The notes beneath the pieces are model-generated. The model was not told where the DNA came from, made no database searches, and saw only the letters and a program-made list of their open reading frames with translations. Positions 26,693 through 36,117 of a stretch of 59,900 nucleotides of DNA are shown here, piece after piece. The DNA comes from Dehalococcoidia bacterium (GTDB lineage Bacteria > Chloroflexota > Dehalococcoidia > Dehalococcoidales > UBA3254), in NCBI GenBank assembly GCA_025361145.1, contig JANYAV010000011.1, positions 1-59,900 on the forward strand, read 5' to 3'. How positions within the stretch are numbered: position 1 is the first letter of the stretch; each line of letters starts with the position of its first letter. Both the position numbers and the translations under genes were made by a program.

Positions 26693-27493
26693 ATGAAAAT
26701 AGCTTTTATTGGCGGCGGCAACATGGCGGAGGCCATTCTTTCTGCCATTCTGAGCAAGGGGGTGGCCAGGGCAGGCGAGATCAACGTCTGTGACGTATTG
26801 GAAAGCAAACGCGATTCTTTAGAACAGAAATATCAGGTAATGGTTACCGACAGTAATATCGATGCTGTGAAAGGCAAAGACATCATCGTTTTGGCCGTGA
26901 AGCCACAGATTTTCAGCGAAGTTGCTTCACAGTTAAAAGGGCAATTGAAACCCAGCCAACTGGTAATCTCGATCTTGGCCGGGAAAAGTATCAATACCAT
27001 TAGCAGCGGGCTTGCTCATAATTGCATCGTACGCTCAATGCCCAACACTCCGGCCCAGATCGGGGAGGGCATGACAGTCTGGACTGCCACGCCCCAGGTC
27101 TTGCCTCAACAGAAAAACTGGGCAGCCTCGATTTTAGGCGTAATGGGAATTGAAATCTGTGTAGACGATGAAAAATATCTGGACATGGCCACCGCCATCA
27201 GCGGCAGCGGCCCGGCCTATGTCTTTCTCTGGGTAGAAGCCATGACCGAAGCAGCCGTTAAACTGGGTTTCACGCCGGAAGTCGCCCAAAAACTGGTCAC
27301 GCAAACCCTCATGGGTTCAACCCACCTGCTTCAGAAATCCGGTAAGACCCCCGCCGAACTTCGCCGCATGGTAACCTCGCCAGGAGGCACCACCGCTGAA
27401 GCCATCACTACCTTTGAAAAGGGCGGTTTCAACGCCCTGGTCACTCAGGCTGTAACCGCCGCGTATGAGAAAGCTAAAAAATTGGGGGGTTAA
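26693..27493 (+). CDS. proC: Pyrroline-5-carboxylate reductase
   Basis: The last step of proline synthesis, NAD(P)H-dependent. At 266 residues the length is standard. The Rossmann start IAFIGGGNMAEAIL binds the cofactor. VRSMPNTPAQIGEGMTVW, AISGSGPAYVFLWVEAM and the C-terminal MVTSPGGTTAEAI are the P5CR signatures. AGGAG precedes the ATG. It lies 53 bases after the YggS-type gene and likely shares its transcript. Confidence 0.97.
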   Translation: MKIAFIGGGNMAEAILSAILSKGVARAGEINVCDVLESKRDSLEQKYQVMVTDSNIDAVKGKDIIVLAVKPQIFSEVASQLKGQLKPSQLVISILAGKSINTISSGLAHNCIVRSMPNTPAQIGEGMTVWTATPQVLPQQKNWAASILGVMGIEICVDDEKYLDMATAISGSGPAYVFLWVEAMTEAAVKLGFTPEVAQKLVTQTLMGSTHLLQKSGKTPAELRRMVTSPGGTTAEAITTFEKGGFNALVTQAVTAAYEKAKKLGG

Positions 27494-27511
27494 GGTTATC
27501 CTATGCGCTGA

Positions 27512-27541
27512 TTGCCATTTTTCCCGTATACGATGTATGCT
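27512..27541 (+). promoter_or_regulatory. Candidate promoter of the ABC exporter operon
   Basis: TTGCCA (27512-27517), 18-bp spacer, TATGCT (27536-27541). The short inverted repeat CGTAA-GGTCA-TTACG (27547-27561) follows between the promoter and the ribosome binding site and could be an operator. Confidence 0.4.
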
Positions 27542-27573
27542 GATCACGTAAGGTCATTACGGGAGAAGATGAA

Positions 27574-29082
27574 ATGCGTGGTTGGCGTTTAGGTGTTATT
27601 TCGATATTACTTATCCTGCTCATATTAGCAGTTTCTGCCTGCGGTAATACACAGAATCAGAATCTACAGCAGCAAATTTCAGTCCTCCGTGGAAATTTGA
27701 TTATCAAGGCCAACGGCAGCGGTAGAGTCAACTTTGAGGCTGATGCTGAAGTCAATTTTGGTACCGGCGGGAAGATCGCCAAGCTCTATGTCAAAGAAGG
27801 TGACCTGGTTGCTAAAGGCACAATTCTAGCTCAACTGGAAACTGATAACCTTGAGCTAGCCTTATCACAGGCCAAAGTCGCCGCAGCCCAGGCGCAGAAA
27901 GCCGTAAGTCAAGCTGAGATAGGCGTAACTCAGACTGAAATAGCCCTGACCCAAGCTCAGGTTGGCCTCACCCAGGCGCAATCTGCCTTAACCGGGGCTC
28001 AATTTAACCTGGATAGGATTCATGCGGTGGGAGATTTGAAAGATGAGATTATGAAATTACAGATGCTCATCAACGCCACAGAGGTAAATCGCAAACAGGC
28101 TAGCGCGACCGGAAATACCGCGGAATACAAATATCTTAACACCTACCTAATTGAGCTCAATACGGAATTGGACAAACGGAATTCCGACCTTCAGAAGTTA
28201 CTGGCCAAAGATGAGTACACTAATGTTGCACCCTATGAAATCATGATCTACGATCCATTTCAACAGACTTACAACCTGGGAGGACAAACCTATGACCGCT
28301 TAATCGTAGAAGATATCCAGCTAAAGCAGCAGCAGGTCACCCTTGCCCAAAAAGGGGTTGAATCAGCACAGCAAAACATTGGCCTGGCTAACCAAAACAT
28401 TGATGTTTCTAAACAAACCGTAGAGCAGACTAAATTGACAGTAGATCAAGCCAATAAAGCCGTGGTAGTAGCTGAAAAACAGATAAAAGACGCTTCCATT
28501 TATGCCCCTATCGATGGATATATCGTCGATCTAAACGTCCGCGAAGGTGATGTAGTTTCAGGCACCGGTCTGGGCACGAACAAATTGGTTTATATACTGA
28601 ATACTTCCCGTATTCATATTAGTGCCCAAATTGATGAAATCGATATAGCCTCTGTTAAAGAAGGTCAACACGTTATTATCCACCTGGATTCAGCCCCTGA
28701 TGTTACTTATGACGGCACAGTCAGGACCGTCTCACTAGTACCCATGGTTAACGTCCAAAACGCAGGTGTAGTGGTCTATGAAGTAAAAACTGACTTTACC
28801 AATCCGCTGCCCGCCTCCATTAAACTGGGTATGAGCGCGACTGTGGACATTGTTACTAATCAACGTGCTAATGTCCTATTGATACCTTCTAGAGTCATTA
28901 AAGAGGATGCTGATGGTAATCCGGTGGTAGACGTCCTGGTCAATGGCAAGACTGAAACCCGCAAAATACAGTTGGGTCTAACCAATGGGATTGATACAGA
29001 AATACTAGGTGGACTAAGCGAAAACGATATCTTGATCTATACCCGTACTGCCGCAAGCAGCCTGGGAATGTTCGGACAATAA
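27574..29082 (+). CDS. MacA/HlyD-type membrane fusion lipoprotein of an ABC exporter
   Basis: A 502-residue periplasmic-adaptor-family protein. The N-terminal signal has lipobox VSAC. A barrel-sandwich half follows (VNFGTGGKIAKLYVKEGDLVAKGTILAQLE). A long coiled coil rich in AQ and TQ heptads runs from about 90 to 310, interrupted by an insert near 160-240 (TYNLGGQTYDRL). Then come the second lipoyl half (DASIYAPIDGYIVDLNVREGDVV) and the beta-barrel domain. It precedes the ATPase and permease genes directly. In a single-membrane cell it would reach out from the membrane without an outer-membrane channel. Confidence 0.88.
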   Translation: MRGWRLGVISILLILLILAVSACGNTQNQNLQQQISVLRGNLIIKANGSGRVNFEADAEVNFGTGGKIAKLYVKEGDLVAKGTILAQLETDNLELALSQAKVAAAQAQKAVSQAEIGVTQTEIALTQAQVGLTQAQSALTGAQFNLDRIHAVGDLKDEIMKLQMLINATEVNRKQASATGNTAEYKYLNTYLIELNTELDKRNSDLQKLLAKDEYTNVAPYEIMIYDPFQQTYNLGGQTYDRLIVEDIQLKQQQVTLAQKGVESAQQNIGLANQNIDVSKQTVEQTKLTVDQANKAVVVAEKQIKDASIYAPIDGYIVDLNVREGDVVSGTGLGTNKLVYILNTSRIHISAQIDEIDIASVKEGQHVIIHLDSAPDVTYDGTVRTVSLVPMVNVQNAGVVVYEVKTDFTNPLPASIKLGMSATVDIVTNQRANVLLIPSRVIKEDADGNPVVDVLVNGKTETRKIQLGLTNGIDTEILGGLSENDILIYTRTAASSLGMFGQ

Positions 29083-29090
29083 CGGAAAAA

Positions 29091-29798
29091 ATGGTTGAAC
29101 TTAAAAATATCACCAAAACCTACCGAATGGGCAAACTAGAAGTCCCCGCGTTGAAAGGCGTAGACCTGACTATTATTAACGGAGAGATGGTGGCCATTAT
29201 CGGCGCCTCAGGCTCTGGAAAATCTACTCTTATGAATATCATCGGCTGTTTGGATAAACCCACTTCCGGCACATATCTGCTGGAAGGCCAGGATATCAGT
29301 CGTTTAGACGATAACCGTCTAGCCGAACTTAGAAATAAAAAAATCGGTTTCGTCTTTCAACAATATAACCTGCTGCCGCGTATTAATGCCATTGCCAACG
29401 TAGAACTTCCCCTGATTTACAGCGGTATTTTACAGAAGCGCAAACGGGCTATCGAGGCGCTGGAACGGGTGGGACTAGGTACAAGGATCAACCATAAACC
29501 CACAGAGATGTCCGGCGGAGAACAACAGAGAGTAGCCATCGCCAGAGCGCTTATCAACAATCCTAGTTTAATATTAGCCGACGAACCTACCGGCAACCTG
29601 GATACCGCGGCTTCAATTGAAATTATGGCGATTTTTAAAAAGTTGAATGATGATGGTATGACAGTCGTACTGATTACTCATGAATCTGATATAGCCCAGA
29701 TGGCCAAACGCATCATTCGCGTCTCAGACGGCCACCTAATTAAAGATTATGCCGTCGAGCATCCCCATCTTCATCTTGAACCCGGAGTGACCCTTTGA
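29091..29798 (+). CDS. ABC transporter ATP-binding protein, MacB/LolD type
   Basis: A 235-residue ATPase. Walker [11 protein letters not shown]-loop FQQYNLLP, signature [15 protein letters not shown], Walker [13 protein letters not shown] and H-loop ITHE are all intact. The pattern fits the LolD/MacB/FtsE branch, which powers mechanical transmission more than substrate passage. It begins nine bases after the adaptor and its stop overlaps the start of the permease by four bases. Confidence 0.95.
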   Translation: MVELKNITKTYRMGKLEVPALKGVDLTIINGEMVAIIGASGSGKSTLMNIIGCLDKPTSGTYLLEGQDISRLDDNRLAELRNKKIGFVFQQYNLLPRINAIANVELPLIYSGILQKRKRAIEALERVGLGTRINHKPTEMSGGEQQRVAIARALINNPSLILADEPTGNLDTAASIEIMAIFKKLNDDGMTVVLITHESDIAQMAKRIIRVSDGHLIKDYAVEHPHLHLEPGVTL

Positions 29799-31036
29799 AC
29801 GTTTTTGAATCTTTCACCATGGCCATACGGTCATTATTAACTAATAAACTCCGTTCAGCTCTGACCATGCTGGGCATCATTATAGGCGTAGCCTCGGTGA
29901 TTGCATTGATGTCTGTAGGACGCGGCGCTCAAGCCAGTATCATCTCTACTTACGACCGTTTGGGTACTAACATGCTGGTCATCGTACCTTCTTCAGGTGA
30001 AGGTGGTATGACCGGTTATTCTACCACCACAACCACCCTAACCTTAGAGGACGCTAAGGCTATAGAAAAAGCCTATGGAGTTACCGCCATCGCTCCTTCC
30101 AATGAGAACTTCGTCCATGTTAGCACCAACAATGACGATAAATTTACCGTGATGGAGGGTGTCACACCGACATATCTTCAAGTTATGAACCACACTGTAG
30201 CTTCCGGCCAATTCATTACCCAGCATGATGTCTCATCCAGAAGTTTGAATGTAGTGCTGGGATCGGATACTGCCGCTTCACTTTTTGGTACGCGCAACCC
30301 GATCGGACAAAGCGTTAAAATTAAGGGCTACCGATTTACCGTCACCGGCACTCTGGATGCGGTTGGCGGCTCGATGATGGGTATGAGTATGGACAACGTG
30401 ATCTACGTTCCTATCACTACTTTTCAGACCCGGCTCTTCCCACAAAGAACTTCAAGCGGCGAAGATGCCGTTCAGCAAATCGCAGTACGGGTAACTAATA
30501 CCGACATAATGCCGGATACAACATTAGACATTCAAAATATCCTGCGCCGACAGCACCGCCTGACTGCAGATGCAAAAAACGATTTCTCGGTGATCAGCCA
30601 GCAGCAGTTAGTTGGAATAATCAACCAGGTTACCGGCGTTTTTAGCATCTTTCTGGGAGCCATCTCAGGTATTTCATTAGTCGTGGGCGGTATCGGTATA
30701 ATGAATATTATGCTGGTTTCCGTAACCGAGCGCACCCGTGAGATCGGCATTCGTAAAGCCGTAGGAGCAAAAAAACGAGATATTCTCGTTCAGTTTCTGC
30801 TGGAGTCCGGAGTATTGAGCCTGATCGGCGGGACGATTGGTATTATTATCGGCTGGCTGTTCTCTTTTGCCATTTCACAGATTGACATTGGCGGAATGAA
30901 GATCAATGCTCTGGTAACCCCAGATGTGGTCGGACTGGCTATCGGAGTATCTCTGACGATCGGACTGGCTTCCGGAATTTATCCAGCTATGCGCGCCGCA
31001 CGCCTCAACCCCATTGATGCGCTGCATTATCAGTAG
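29795..31036 (+). CDS. ABC transporter permease, MacB family
   Basis: A 413-residue permease with the MacB arrangement: one N-terminal helix (LRSALTMLGIIIGVASVIALMSVG), an extracytoplasmic MacB_PCD domain (about 45-270), then three helices with VVGGIGIMNIMLVSVTERTREIGIRKAVGA between them and a C-terminal RLNPIDAL motif. The start is TTG overlapping the ATPase stop. Together with the lipoprotein adaptor it forms a complete tripartite-type exporter, possibly for peptides, lipids or antibiotics; the substrate is unknown. Confidence 0.94.
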   Translation: MNVFESFTMAIRSLLTNKLRSALTMLGIIIGVASVIALMSVGRGAQASIISTYDRLGTNMLVIVPSSGEGGMTGYSTTTTTLTLEDAKAIEKAYGVTAIAPSNENFVHVSTNNDDKFTVMEGVTPTYLQVMNHTVASGQFITQHDVSSRSLNVVLGSDTAASLFGTRNPIGQSVKIKGYRFTVTGTLDAVGGSMMGMSMDNVIYVPITTFQTRLFPQRTSSGEDAVQQIAVRVTNTDIMPDTTLDIQNILRRQHRLTADAKNDFSVISQQQLVGIINQVTGVFSIFLGAISGISLVVGGIGIMNIMLVSVTERTREIGIRKAVGAKKRDILVQFLLESGVLSLIGGTIGIIIGWLFSFAISQIDIGGMKINALVTPDVVGLAIGVSLTIGLASGIYPAMRAARLNPIDALHYQ

Positions 31037-31159
31037 CTATTAAGATGTTCCCAATTTTTTATATTGTATTTATGATCTAGCACCTTGTCTTGTAATGATT
31101 ATATTTTTATATTATGATTTCTAATTTTTTTGTTGCATTTCCGTTAAAAAAGGTAGTAA

Positions 31160-31171
31160 TATAATAAAACT
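31160..31171 (+). promoter_or_regulatory. -10 box placed for a leaderless cvpA transcript
   Basis: TATAAT (31160-31165) is six bases from the cvpA ATG at 31172, so RNA would begin at the start codon. No Shine-Dalgarno fits between them. The preceding 120 bases are AT-rich and hold no gene. Confidence 0.4.
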
Positions 31172-31660
31172 ATGAACTGGTTGGATATTGTTATTTTAAT
31201 CATAATTATTACCTCCGCAATCAGAGGTTTCATCAACGGCTTGATCAAATCTGTTTTATCGCTGGTGGGATTGATAGTTGGTATCGTATTAGCAGGACGC
31301 TATTATGTGACCTTTTCCAGCCACCTGGGATTTATTCCCGGAGATAGTGGTCCCCGTATTGGGGCTTTCATCATCATCTTCCTAGCGGTGATGTTGGTCG
31401 CTACGCTGCTGGGTATAATTTTGACCAAGATTTTTTCAGCCATTATGCTGGGTTGGCTTAACCGTATCGGTGGAGCTGTGCTGGGTATAATTCTGGGCGC
31501 ATTGTTAGCCGCTTCTCTGTTAGCCATCTGGATACAGGTAGGCAATCCAGGTGATTACATGACTGCTTCCAAACTAGCTCCAATACTGTTGGATAAGCTT
31601 CCCCTTGTCCTGGGCCTGCTGCCGCCTGAGTTCAATAACGTCCAACAGTTCTTCCAATAG
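31172..31660 (+). CDS. cvpA: CvpA family membrane protein
   Basis: A 162-residue integral membrane protein with four hydrophobic helices. The N-terminal WLDIVILIIIITSAIRGFING and the short LKSVLSLVGLIVGIVLA segment are characteristic of CvpA/colicin V production proteins, which are linked in other bacteria to envelope integrity and stress. A terminator follows, and the convergent ferredoxin gene lies beyond it. Confidence 0.85.
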   Translation: MNWLDIVILIIIITSAIRGFINGLIKSVLSLVGLIVGIVLAGRYYVTFSSHLGFIPGDSGPRIGAFIIIFLAVMLVATLLGIILTKIFSAIMLGWLNRIGGAVLGIILGALLAASLLAIWIQVGNPGDYMTASKLAPILLDKLPLVLGLLPPEFNNVQQFFQ

Positions 31661-31676
31661 AATTCCTTTTTAAACT

Positions 31677-31708
31677 AAAAAAGCCGGGGCAGTCAGCCCC
31701 GGTTTTTT
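31677..31708. terminator. Bidirectional terminator between cvpA and ferredoxin
   Basis: CCGGGGC (31684-31690) pairs with GCCCCGG (31696-31702) around a five-base loop. Six T residues follow on the plus strand and six A residues precede it, so it can stop both converging genes. Confidence 0.9.
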
Positions 31709-31744
31709 ACTCTATAGATCTTCCATATCGGGAAAAAGGCTTTA

Positions 31745-32008
31745 CTAGACTTTAGGAGTCTGGCCTGGATGCAGGGTCTTCCACTTTGCTAAAAGCTGAT
31801 CTTTGGTTTCTTTGCGAGCGGGATCAGGATTGGGTGCTCCGACGGGGCAAGTCTCCGCGCATTTTTGAACAGAGAATGAACCCACGCACTCGGTGCATTT
31901 TGCCGGGTCAATGACAAAAGTGGTATCGCCCTCTTTTATTGCTGCATTGGGACACTCGGATTCACAAGCGCCGCAGCTGATGCAATCTTCATTAATTTTG
32001 TAAGCCAT
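31745..32008 (-). CDS. 2[4Fe-4S] ferredoxin
   Basis: An 87-residue electron carrier. First cluster motif CISCGACESECP; second is CTEC-x8-CAETCP, with an insert between its second and third Cys as in Allochromatium-type ferredoxins, which have very low potentials. The C-terminal 25 residues are a helical, lysine-rich tail. GGGAGG precedes the ATG. It is a candidate partner for the Etf complex and for the NADH-module-free complex I elsewhere in the window. Confidence 0.93.
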   Translation of the reverse strand: MAYKINEDCISCGACESECPNAAIKEGDTTFVIDPAKCTECVGSFSVQKCAETCPVGAPNPDPARKETKDQLLAKWKTLHPGQTPKV

Positions 32009-32062
32009 TTAGAATTCCTCCCAATAATATTTTCCAATAATCGGTAATTTTTTTCAAACAGA

Positions 32063-32551
32063 CTAACCTTTGTTGCCATATTTCGATATTAAAGCCCGAG
32101 CCACAATGGACGGCACCAGTCCTTCAATATCTCCCCCCAAACTGGCAGCCTCTTTCAGCAGACTGGAACTGAGAAATTGATATTCCACCGCTGACATTAA
32201 ACACAACTGTTCTAGCTCAGGATATAGCCTGCGGTTCATCATGGAAAGGGTAAATTCTTTCTCAAAATCGCCGCCCATACGCAAGCCACGCACCATCACA
32301 TGCGCATGGACTTTACGGGCGTAATCTCCAGTAAGCCCTTTATAGGAGACTACCTCAATCTTAGGATTGTCCTTAACCGCTTCTCTCGCCAATCTAACTC
32401 TCTCGCGGGTGGAAAATAAAAGGGTCTTCTCAGAGGGACGATCGTAAATACCAATAATCAATTTGTCAAAAATCCGGCTGGCCCGGAGGGCGATATCCAG
32501 ATGTCCATTGGTGATAGGATCAAAACTGCCCGGATAAATAGCTATAGTCAA
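32063..32551 (-). CDS. coaD: Phosphopantetheine adenylyltransferase
   Basis: A 162-residue nucleotidyltransferase that makes dephospho-CoA. YPGSFDPITNGHLDIALRA carries the TxGH motif; RGLMGGDFEKE-type segment (RGLRMGGDFEKEFTLSMMN) and the FLSSSLLKEAASLGGD signature follow. Its start overlaps the rsmD stop by four bases. The rsmD-coaD pairing is widespread in bacteria. Confidence 0.96.
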   Translation of the reverse strand: MTIAIYPGSFDPITNGHLDIALRASRIFDKLIIGIYDRPSEKTLLFSTRERVRLAREAVKDNPKIEVVSYKGLTGDYARKVHAHVMVRGLRMGGDFEKEFTLSMMNRRLYPELEQLCLMSAVEYQFLSSSLLKEAASLGGDIEGLVPSIVARALISKYGNKG

Positions 32552-33102
32552 GGTTTAACCTCCTTGTGGTAAAGAGCGATGCAACTATCGCCATGTCTCC
32601 GCTCTTTGATCAAATTCAAGGGTGGATAGCTGGTTTCCAGCACCAGGTGTGGAGAATGAGTAACGACTACAATAGTCTCATCTCCCACCAACTTGGAATT
32701 AGCCAGTTTGGTAACGATTTCCCCGATTTCCCGGTTGCGGTAGGGCGGGTCCATTATAATGACATCGTATTCCTTGTCAAGGAAGCTGATAGCTTTTGCG
32801 ACCTCGCAACAATAAACATGAGCCTGTTCCGTCAGCCGGGTTTTAGTCAGATTATCCTTAATTATATCACAACATCTTCGCTGGCGGTCAACAAAGTCCG
32901 CCCAACCTGCCCCCCTGCTCAGGGCCTCAATACCCATGGCTCCGGTGCCAGAATATAGATCCAGTACAAGTGACCAGTCGGCTGCCAGGCCCTCTAATAT
33001 GGAGAAAGTGGCCCCCCGCACCAGGTCAGTGGCCGGCCGGGTCAACTTCATATCTGGCCCTTTAAGCGGAAATCCTTTAGCTGAACCTGCAATAACCCGC
33101 AT
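32548..33102 (-). CDS. rsmD: 16S rRNA (guanine-966 N2) methyltransferase
   Basis: A 184-residue SAM enzyme acting on 16S rRNA in the 30S subunit. MRVIAGSAKGFPLKGP is the family opening; LVLDLYSGTGAMGIEALSRGA binds SAM; IIMDPPYRNREIGE is the catalytic DPPY motif. It is the first gene of the rsmD-coaD unit, divergent from the nuo cluster. Confidence 0.95.
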   Translation of the reverse strand: MRVIAGSAKGFPLKGPDMKLTRPATDLVRGATFSILEGLAADWSLVLDLYSGTGAMGIEALSRGAGWADFVDRQRRCCDIIKDNLTKTRLTEQAHVYCCEVAKAISFLDKEYDVIIMDPPYRNREIGEIVTKLANSKLVGDETIVVVTHSPHLVLETSYPPLNLIKERRHGDSCIALYHKEVKP

Positions 33103-33351
33103 TCAATTTCCTACTTTTCTGAGACATCTGAGTCTATTATAGCAAAATGATCCAGCAGACTCTTAAAACCAGCCAAATAACATGGGAAGTTAGCCAGCAT
33201 TCCTATTATAACTGATATCTAAGGAAAACCTGTAACAACACGGCCTCTAAGAAAAAGGCTAAAATTCATCTCTCCCTTTCAGTCGGATTAAAAGGTTAAT
33301 CAGCTTGATTCATTTACACTTTAGCTCTTTTACGACTTAGTTATCCGAATT

Positions 33352-33379
33352 TTGTTGCCAATAGATGTCAAATTATAGT
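33352..33379 (+). promoter_or_regulatory. Candidate nuo promoter
   Basis: TTGTTG (33352-33357), 16-bp spacer, TATAGT (33374-33379), some 35 bases before the nuoA start. The 315-base gap between rsmD and nuoA (33103-33417) otherwise shows only AT-rich DNA and a TATAAT on the minus strand at 33210-33205 that may serve rsmD. Confidence 0.4.
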
Positions 33380-33417
33380 AAGATTATTTAAACTATCTTC
33401 TTGTCCCGGAGAATTGA

Positions 33418-33789
33418 TTGCTTACCGATTACGCTTACATCGGATTATTTCTGTTAGTCGCGATAGCTATGGCTGCCGTGATGATTTTATTGCCGCTTTT
33501 CTTAAGGCTGATCCGTCTTGCCCCCCATAAACCCAACGCCGTTAAAAATTCTACCTTCGAATGCGGTATGGAGACTATCGGCAAGACCCTTGTTAGATTT
33601 AATTTCCGCTATTATTTTTATGCCCTATTGTTCATAGCCATGGATATTCTGGTCCTCTTTATCTACCCCTGGGCTGTAGGACTGCGTCAATTGGGCTGGA
33701 CGGGATTTTTCGCCATTCTGGTATTCATCTTTTTAATCATCATCGCTTATCTCTATGCCTGGAAAAAGAAGGTGCTGGAATGGAAATAG
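33418..33789 (+). CDS. nuoA: Complex I subunit A
   Basis: A 123-residue membrane subunit with three helices. The loop NAVKNSTFECGMETIGKT holds the conserved ECG motif near the quinone site. The TTG start follows GGAG by six bases. It is the first gene of the cluster and overlaps nuoB by ten bases. Confidence 0.92.
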   Translation: MLTDYAYIGLFLLVAIAMAAVMILLPLFLRLIRLAPHKPNAVKNSTFECGMETIGKTLVRFNFRYYFYALLFIAMDILVLFIYPWAVGLRQLGWTGFFAILVFIFLIIIAYLYAWKKKVLEWK

Positions 33790-34400
33790 AACAAGAAAAT
33801 CTTTCTTGCCCCTACAACGGGCGTATTGATGATCTTAGCGAAGGCCGCCAAATCGCTTCTCTTAAAGCTAACAGTACCAGCATCATTCCTGATCCGGATA
33901 ACTGGCTGGATGAGGAGATTAAAAACAATATATTGCTAACCACCGTTGATTGGGCGATTGACTGGGCTAGACGCTCCTCGCTATGGACAACCGTCTGTTT
34001 CCCTGCTTGTTGCGCTTTTGAATTCATTACCACCGCAGCCTCCCGTTTTGATATCTCCCGTTTCGGTATGGAAATCATACGAGCCACACCCAGGCAAGCT
34101 GACCTTATGATTACTGCCGGAACTCTTACCTGGAAAATGGCCCCCCAGGTCAAACGTATTTACGATCAGATGGCGGAACCTAAATGGGTGATCGCTATGG
34201 GGGCCTGTGCCTGCAGTGGCGGTATCTTCGCTAATTCATATAGCGTTGTTCCAGGCTATAACCGGCTTTTCCCCGTAGACGTTTACGTCCCGGGTTGCCC
34301 TCCCCGACCCGAAGGCCTGCTGTATGGTATCCAGATGCTGCAAAAGAAAATTGGAAAAGAACACACTGATATCAAATTACCCTCCTTGAAGGAAGGCTAA
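33780..34400 (+). CDS. nuoB: Complex I subunit B (N2 cluster)
   Basis: A 206-residue peripheral-arm subunit carrying the terminal [4Fe-4S] cluster N2. Ligands by position: adjacent Cys77-Cys78 (FPACCAFEF), Cys143 (GACACSGG) and Cys173 (VPGCPPRPEGL). An N-terminal extension of about 45 residues precedes the usual domain. It delivers electrons to quinone at the membrane. Confidence 0.95.
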   Translation: MEIEQENLSCPYNGRIDDLSEGRQIASLKANSTSIIPDPDNWLDEEIKNNILLTTVDWAIDWARRSSLWTTVCFPACCAFEFITTAASRFDISRFGMEIIRATPRQADLMITAGTLTWKMAPQVKRIYDQMAEPKWVIAMGACACSGGIFANSYSVVPGYNRLFPVDVYVPGCPPRPEGLLYGIQMLQKKIGKEHTDIKLPSLKEG

Positions 34401-34418
34401 TAGAATAGGATATCCATA

Positions 34419-34862
34419 ATGACAGTTATTTTACCCGCTCAGGATATAGCCAATTTGATTACCGCCCAATTTCCGCAGGCGGTTATTGAGTTTGATAATC
34501 AGGCCGTGGTTATCAAAAGCGAATTTCTATTGAAAGTTGCGGACTTTTTAAAAAATAATCAAGCTCTTTCTTTTAACTATCTTACTGATCTCACTGCCGT
34601 GGATTATTACGATTATTTTGAGGTTGTCTATCATTTATCTTCCTTAGAACAAAATAAAATTCTCACCCTGAAAGTCCGCTGCTGCGACAGAAATAATTTG
34701 CAATTGCCTTCCGTTACCCATTTCTGGAAAGGAGCGGATTTTATGGAACGAGAAATTTTCGATCTCCTGGGTATTTCTTTTCTCGGTCACCCTAACCTTA
34801 AGCGTATTTTATTGTGGGAAGACTTCTCTGGACATCCCTTGCGCAAATACTATTTACAGTAA
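34419..34862 (+). CDS. nuoC: Complex I subunit C
   Basis: A 147-residue subunit, separate from NuoD, unlike the E. coli fusion. The C-terminal FWKGADFMEREIFDLLGISFLGHPNLKRILLWEDFSGHPLRK is the NuoC signature. It starts 18 bases after nuoB. The 148 bases after it are AT-rich phrase-like repeat. Confidence 0.92.
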   Translation: MTVILPAQDIANLITAQFPQAVIEFDNQAVVIKSEFLLKVADFLKNNQALSFNYLTDLTAVDYYDYFEVVYHLSSLEQNKILTLKVRCCDRNNLQLPSVTHFWKGADFMEREIFDLLGISFLGHPNLKRILLWEDFSGHPLRKYYLQ

Positions 34863-35010
34863 ATTAAATTGAAAACTGGAAACTCTAGTTTGTAATTTGG
34901 GAGGTCGTAATTCGGCTTTAACTTTTGAATTTTTACTTGCACTTTTGGCTTTTAACCTTTGATTTTTGACTTATAACATTTGAGATTTTTAATTTGAGAT
35001 TTTATAAATT
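34863..35010. repeat. AT-rich phrase-like spacer, nuoC-nuoD
   Basis: Runs of variants on TTTGAATTTT, TTTTGACTT and TTTGAGATTT fill the gap. The same style fills the gaps at 40697-40836, 42322-42523 and 44003-44160. There is no reading frame and no Shine-Dalgarno before nuoD. Confidence 0.55.
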
Positions 35011-36117
35011 ATGTCTTTGAACACTGAACAATTTATTTTAAATATTGGTCCCTCCCACCCATCCACCCATGGAGTCTTCCGCATGAAAGCTACCATGGAC
35101 GGTGAAGTCATTGTGGAGCTGGAACCTGTCTTCGGTTATCTCCATCGCGGTATTGAAAAACTGGCTGAACAGCGCACATATACAGGCATAATTCCCCTCA
35201 CCGATAGATTGGATTATCTTTCTGCCATGAGCAATAATCTGGCCCACTGTATAGCTGTGGAAAAACTCGCTGGTATCCAGGTACCCGAACGCGCTGAGTA
35301 TCTGAGGGTAATTCTGGCTGAATTGCAAAGGATCGCCAGTCACCTGATTGCTGCCGGTGCCTTATTAAACGATTGTGGCGCCTTCATGACTCCCATCCTT
35401 TATATGCTCAGGGAAAGAGAAAAGATACTGGATCTCTTCGAGATGGTCAGCGGGCAGAGATTAACCTATAGCTACATCCGTCCCGGCGGCCTGGCTCAAG
35501 ACGTTCCAGCAGAATTTCTGCCAGCCTTGCAAAAAGTAGTAACGGACCTGCCCCACTTCTTTGATGAGTACGATCAGTTACTCAAAGAAAATGAGATTTT
35601 ACTCGCCCGCTCTAAAGGTGTGGGTATTTTAACCCGGGAAATGGCCATTAACACCTCGGCCAGCGGCCCTGTCTTACGAGCCAGCGGGATCAAGTGGGAT
35701 ATCCGCAAAGCTGACCCCTATTCTATTTACGACCGCTTTCAGTTTGAGGTCCCCACCGGCAAGGCCGGCGATTGCTATGACCGTTACTGGGTTAGAATGC
35801 TGGAAATGCGCCAGAGTTTACGCATCGTCGAGCAAGCCATTCAACAGATGCCAGCCGCCGGCGATATTCAGACTAAAGTCCCTGCATTGATCCGTCCTCC
35901 TGTGGGAGAGATTTATTCACGTACCGAAGTTCCCAAAGGTGAATTGGGCTTTTATATTGTCTCCGATAACTCCATCGCTCCTTACCGTTATCATATTCGC
36001 GGGCCCAGTTTGCTCAACCTGACCGCTCTCCGGGATATGATTGTCGGCTGGAAGATCGCCGACGCTATTCTTATCTTCGGCAGCATTGATATCTGCATGG
36101 GAGAGGTAGACAGATAG
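35011..36117 (+). CDS. nuoD: Complex I subunit D (49-kDa type)
   Basis: A 368-residue subunit related to NiFe-hydrogenase large subunits but without metal cysteines; it forms the quinone cavity with NuoB. GPSHPSTHGVFRM near the N-terminus (the quinone-loop His), PVFGYLHRGIEKLAE, RLDYLSAMSNN and the C-terminal SIDICMGEVDR are conserved. No Shine-Dalgarno precedes the ATG, which follows the AT-rich spacer. Its stop overlaps the nuoH GTG by one base. Confidence 0.94.
   Translation: MSLNTEQFILNIGPSHPSTHGVFRMKATMDGEVIVELEPVFGYLHRGIEKLAEQRTYTGIIPLTDRLDYLSAMSNNLAHCIAVEKLAGIQVPERAEYLRVILAELQRIASHLIAAGALLNDCGAFMTPILYMLREREKILDLFEMVSGQRLTYSYIRPGGLAQDVPAEFLPALQKVVTDLPHFFDEYDQLLKENEILLARSKGVGILTREMAINTSASGPVLRASGIKWDIRKADPYSIYDRFQFEVPTGKAGDCYDRYWVRMLEMRQSLRIVEQAIQQMPAAGDIQTKVPALIRPPVGEIYSRTEVPKGELGFYIVSDNSIAPYRYHIRGPSLLNLTALRDMIVGWKIADAILIFGSIDICMGEVDR

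Noticed and set aside
27547-27561. Operator CGTAA-GGTCA-TTACG before the ABC exporter
   Set aside because: Only five base pairs per arm, so chance occurrence is likely; mentioned with the promoter but not called separately.
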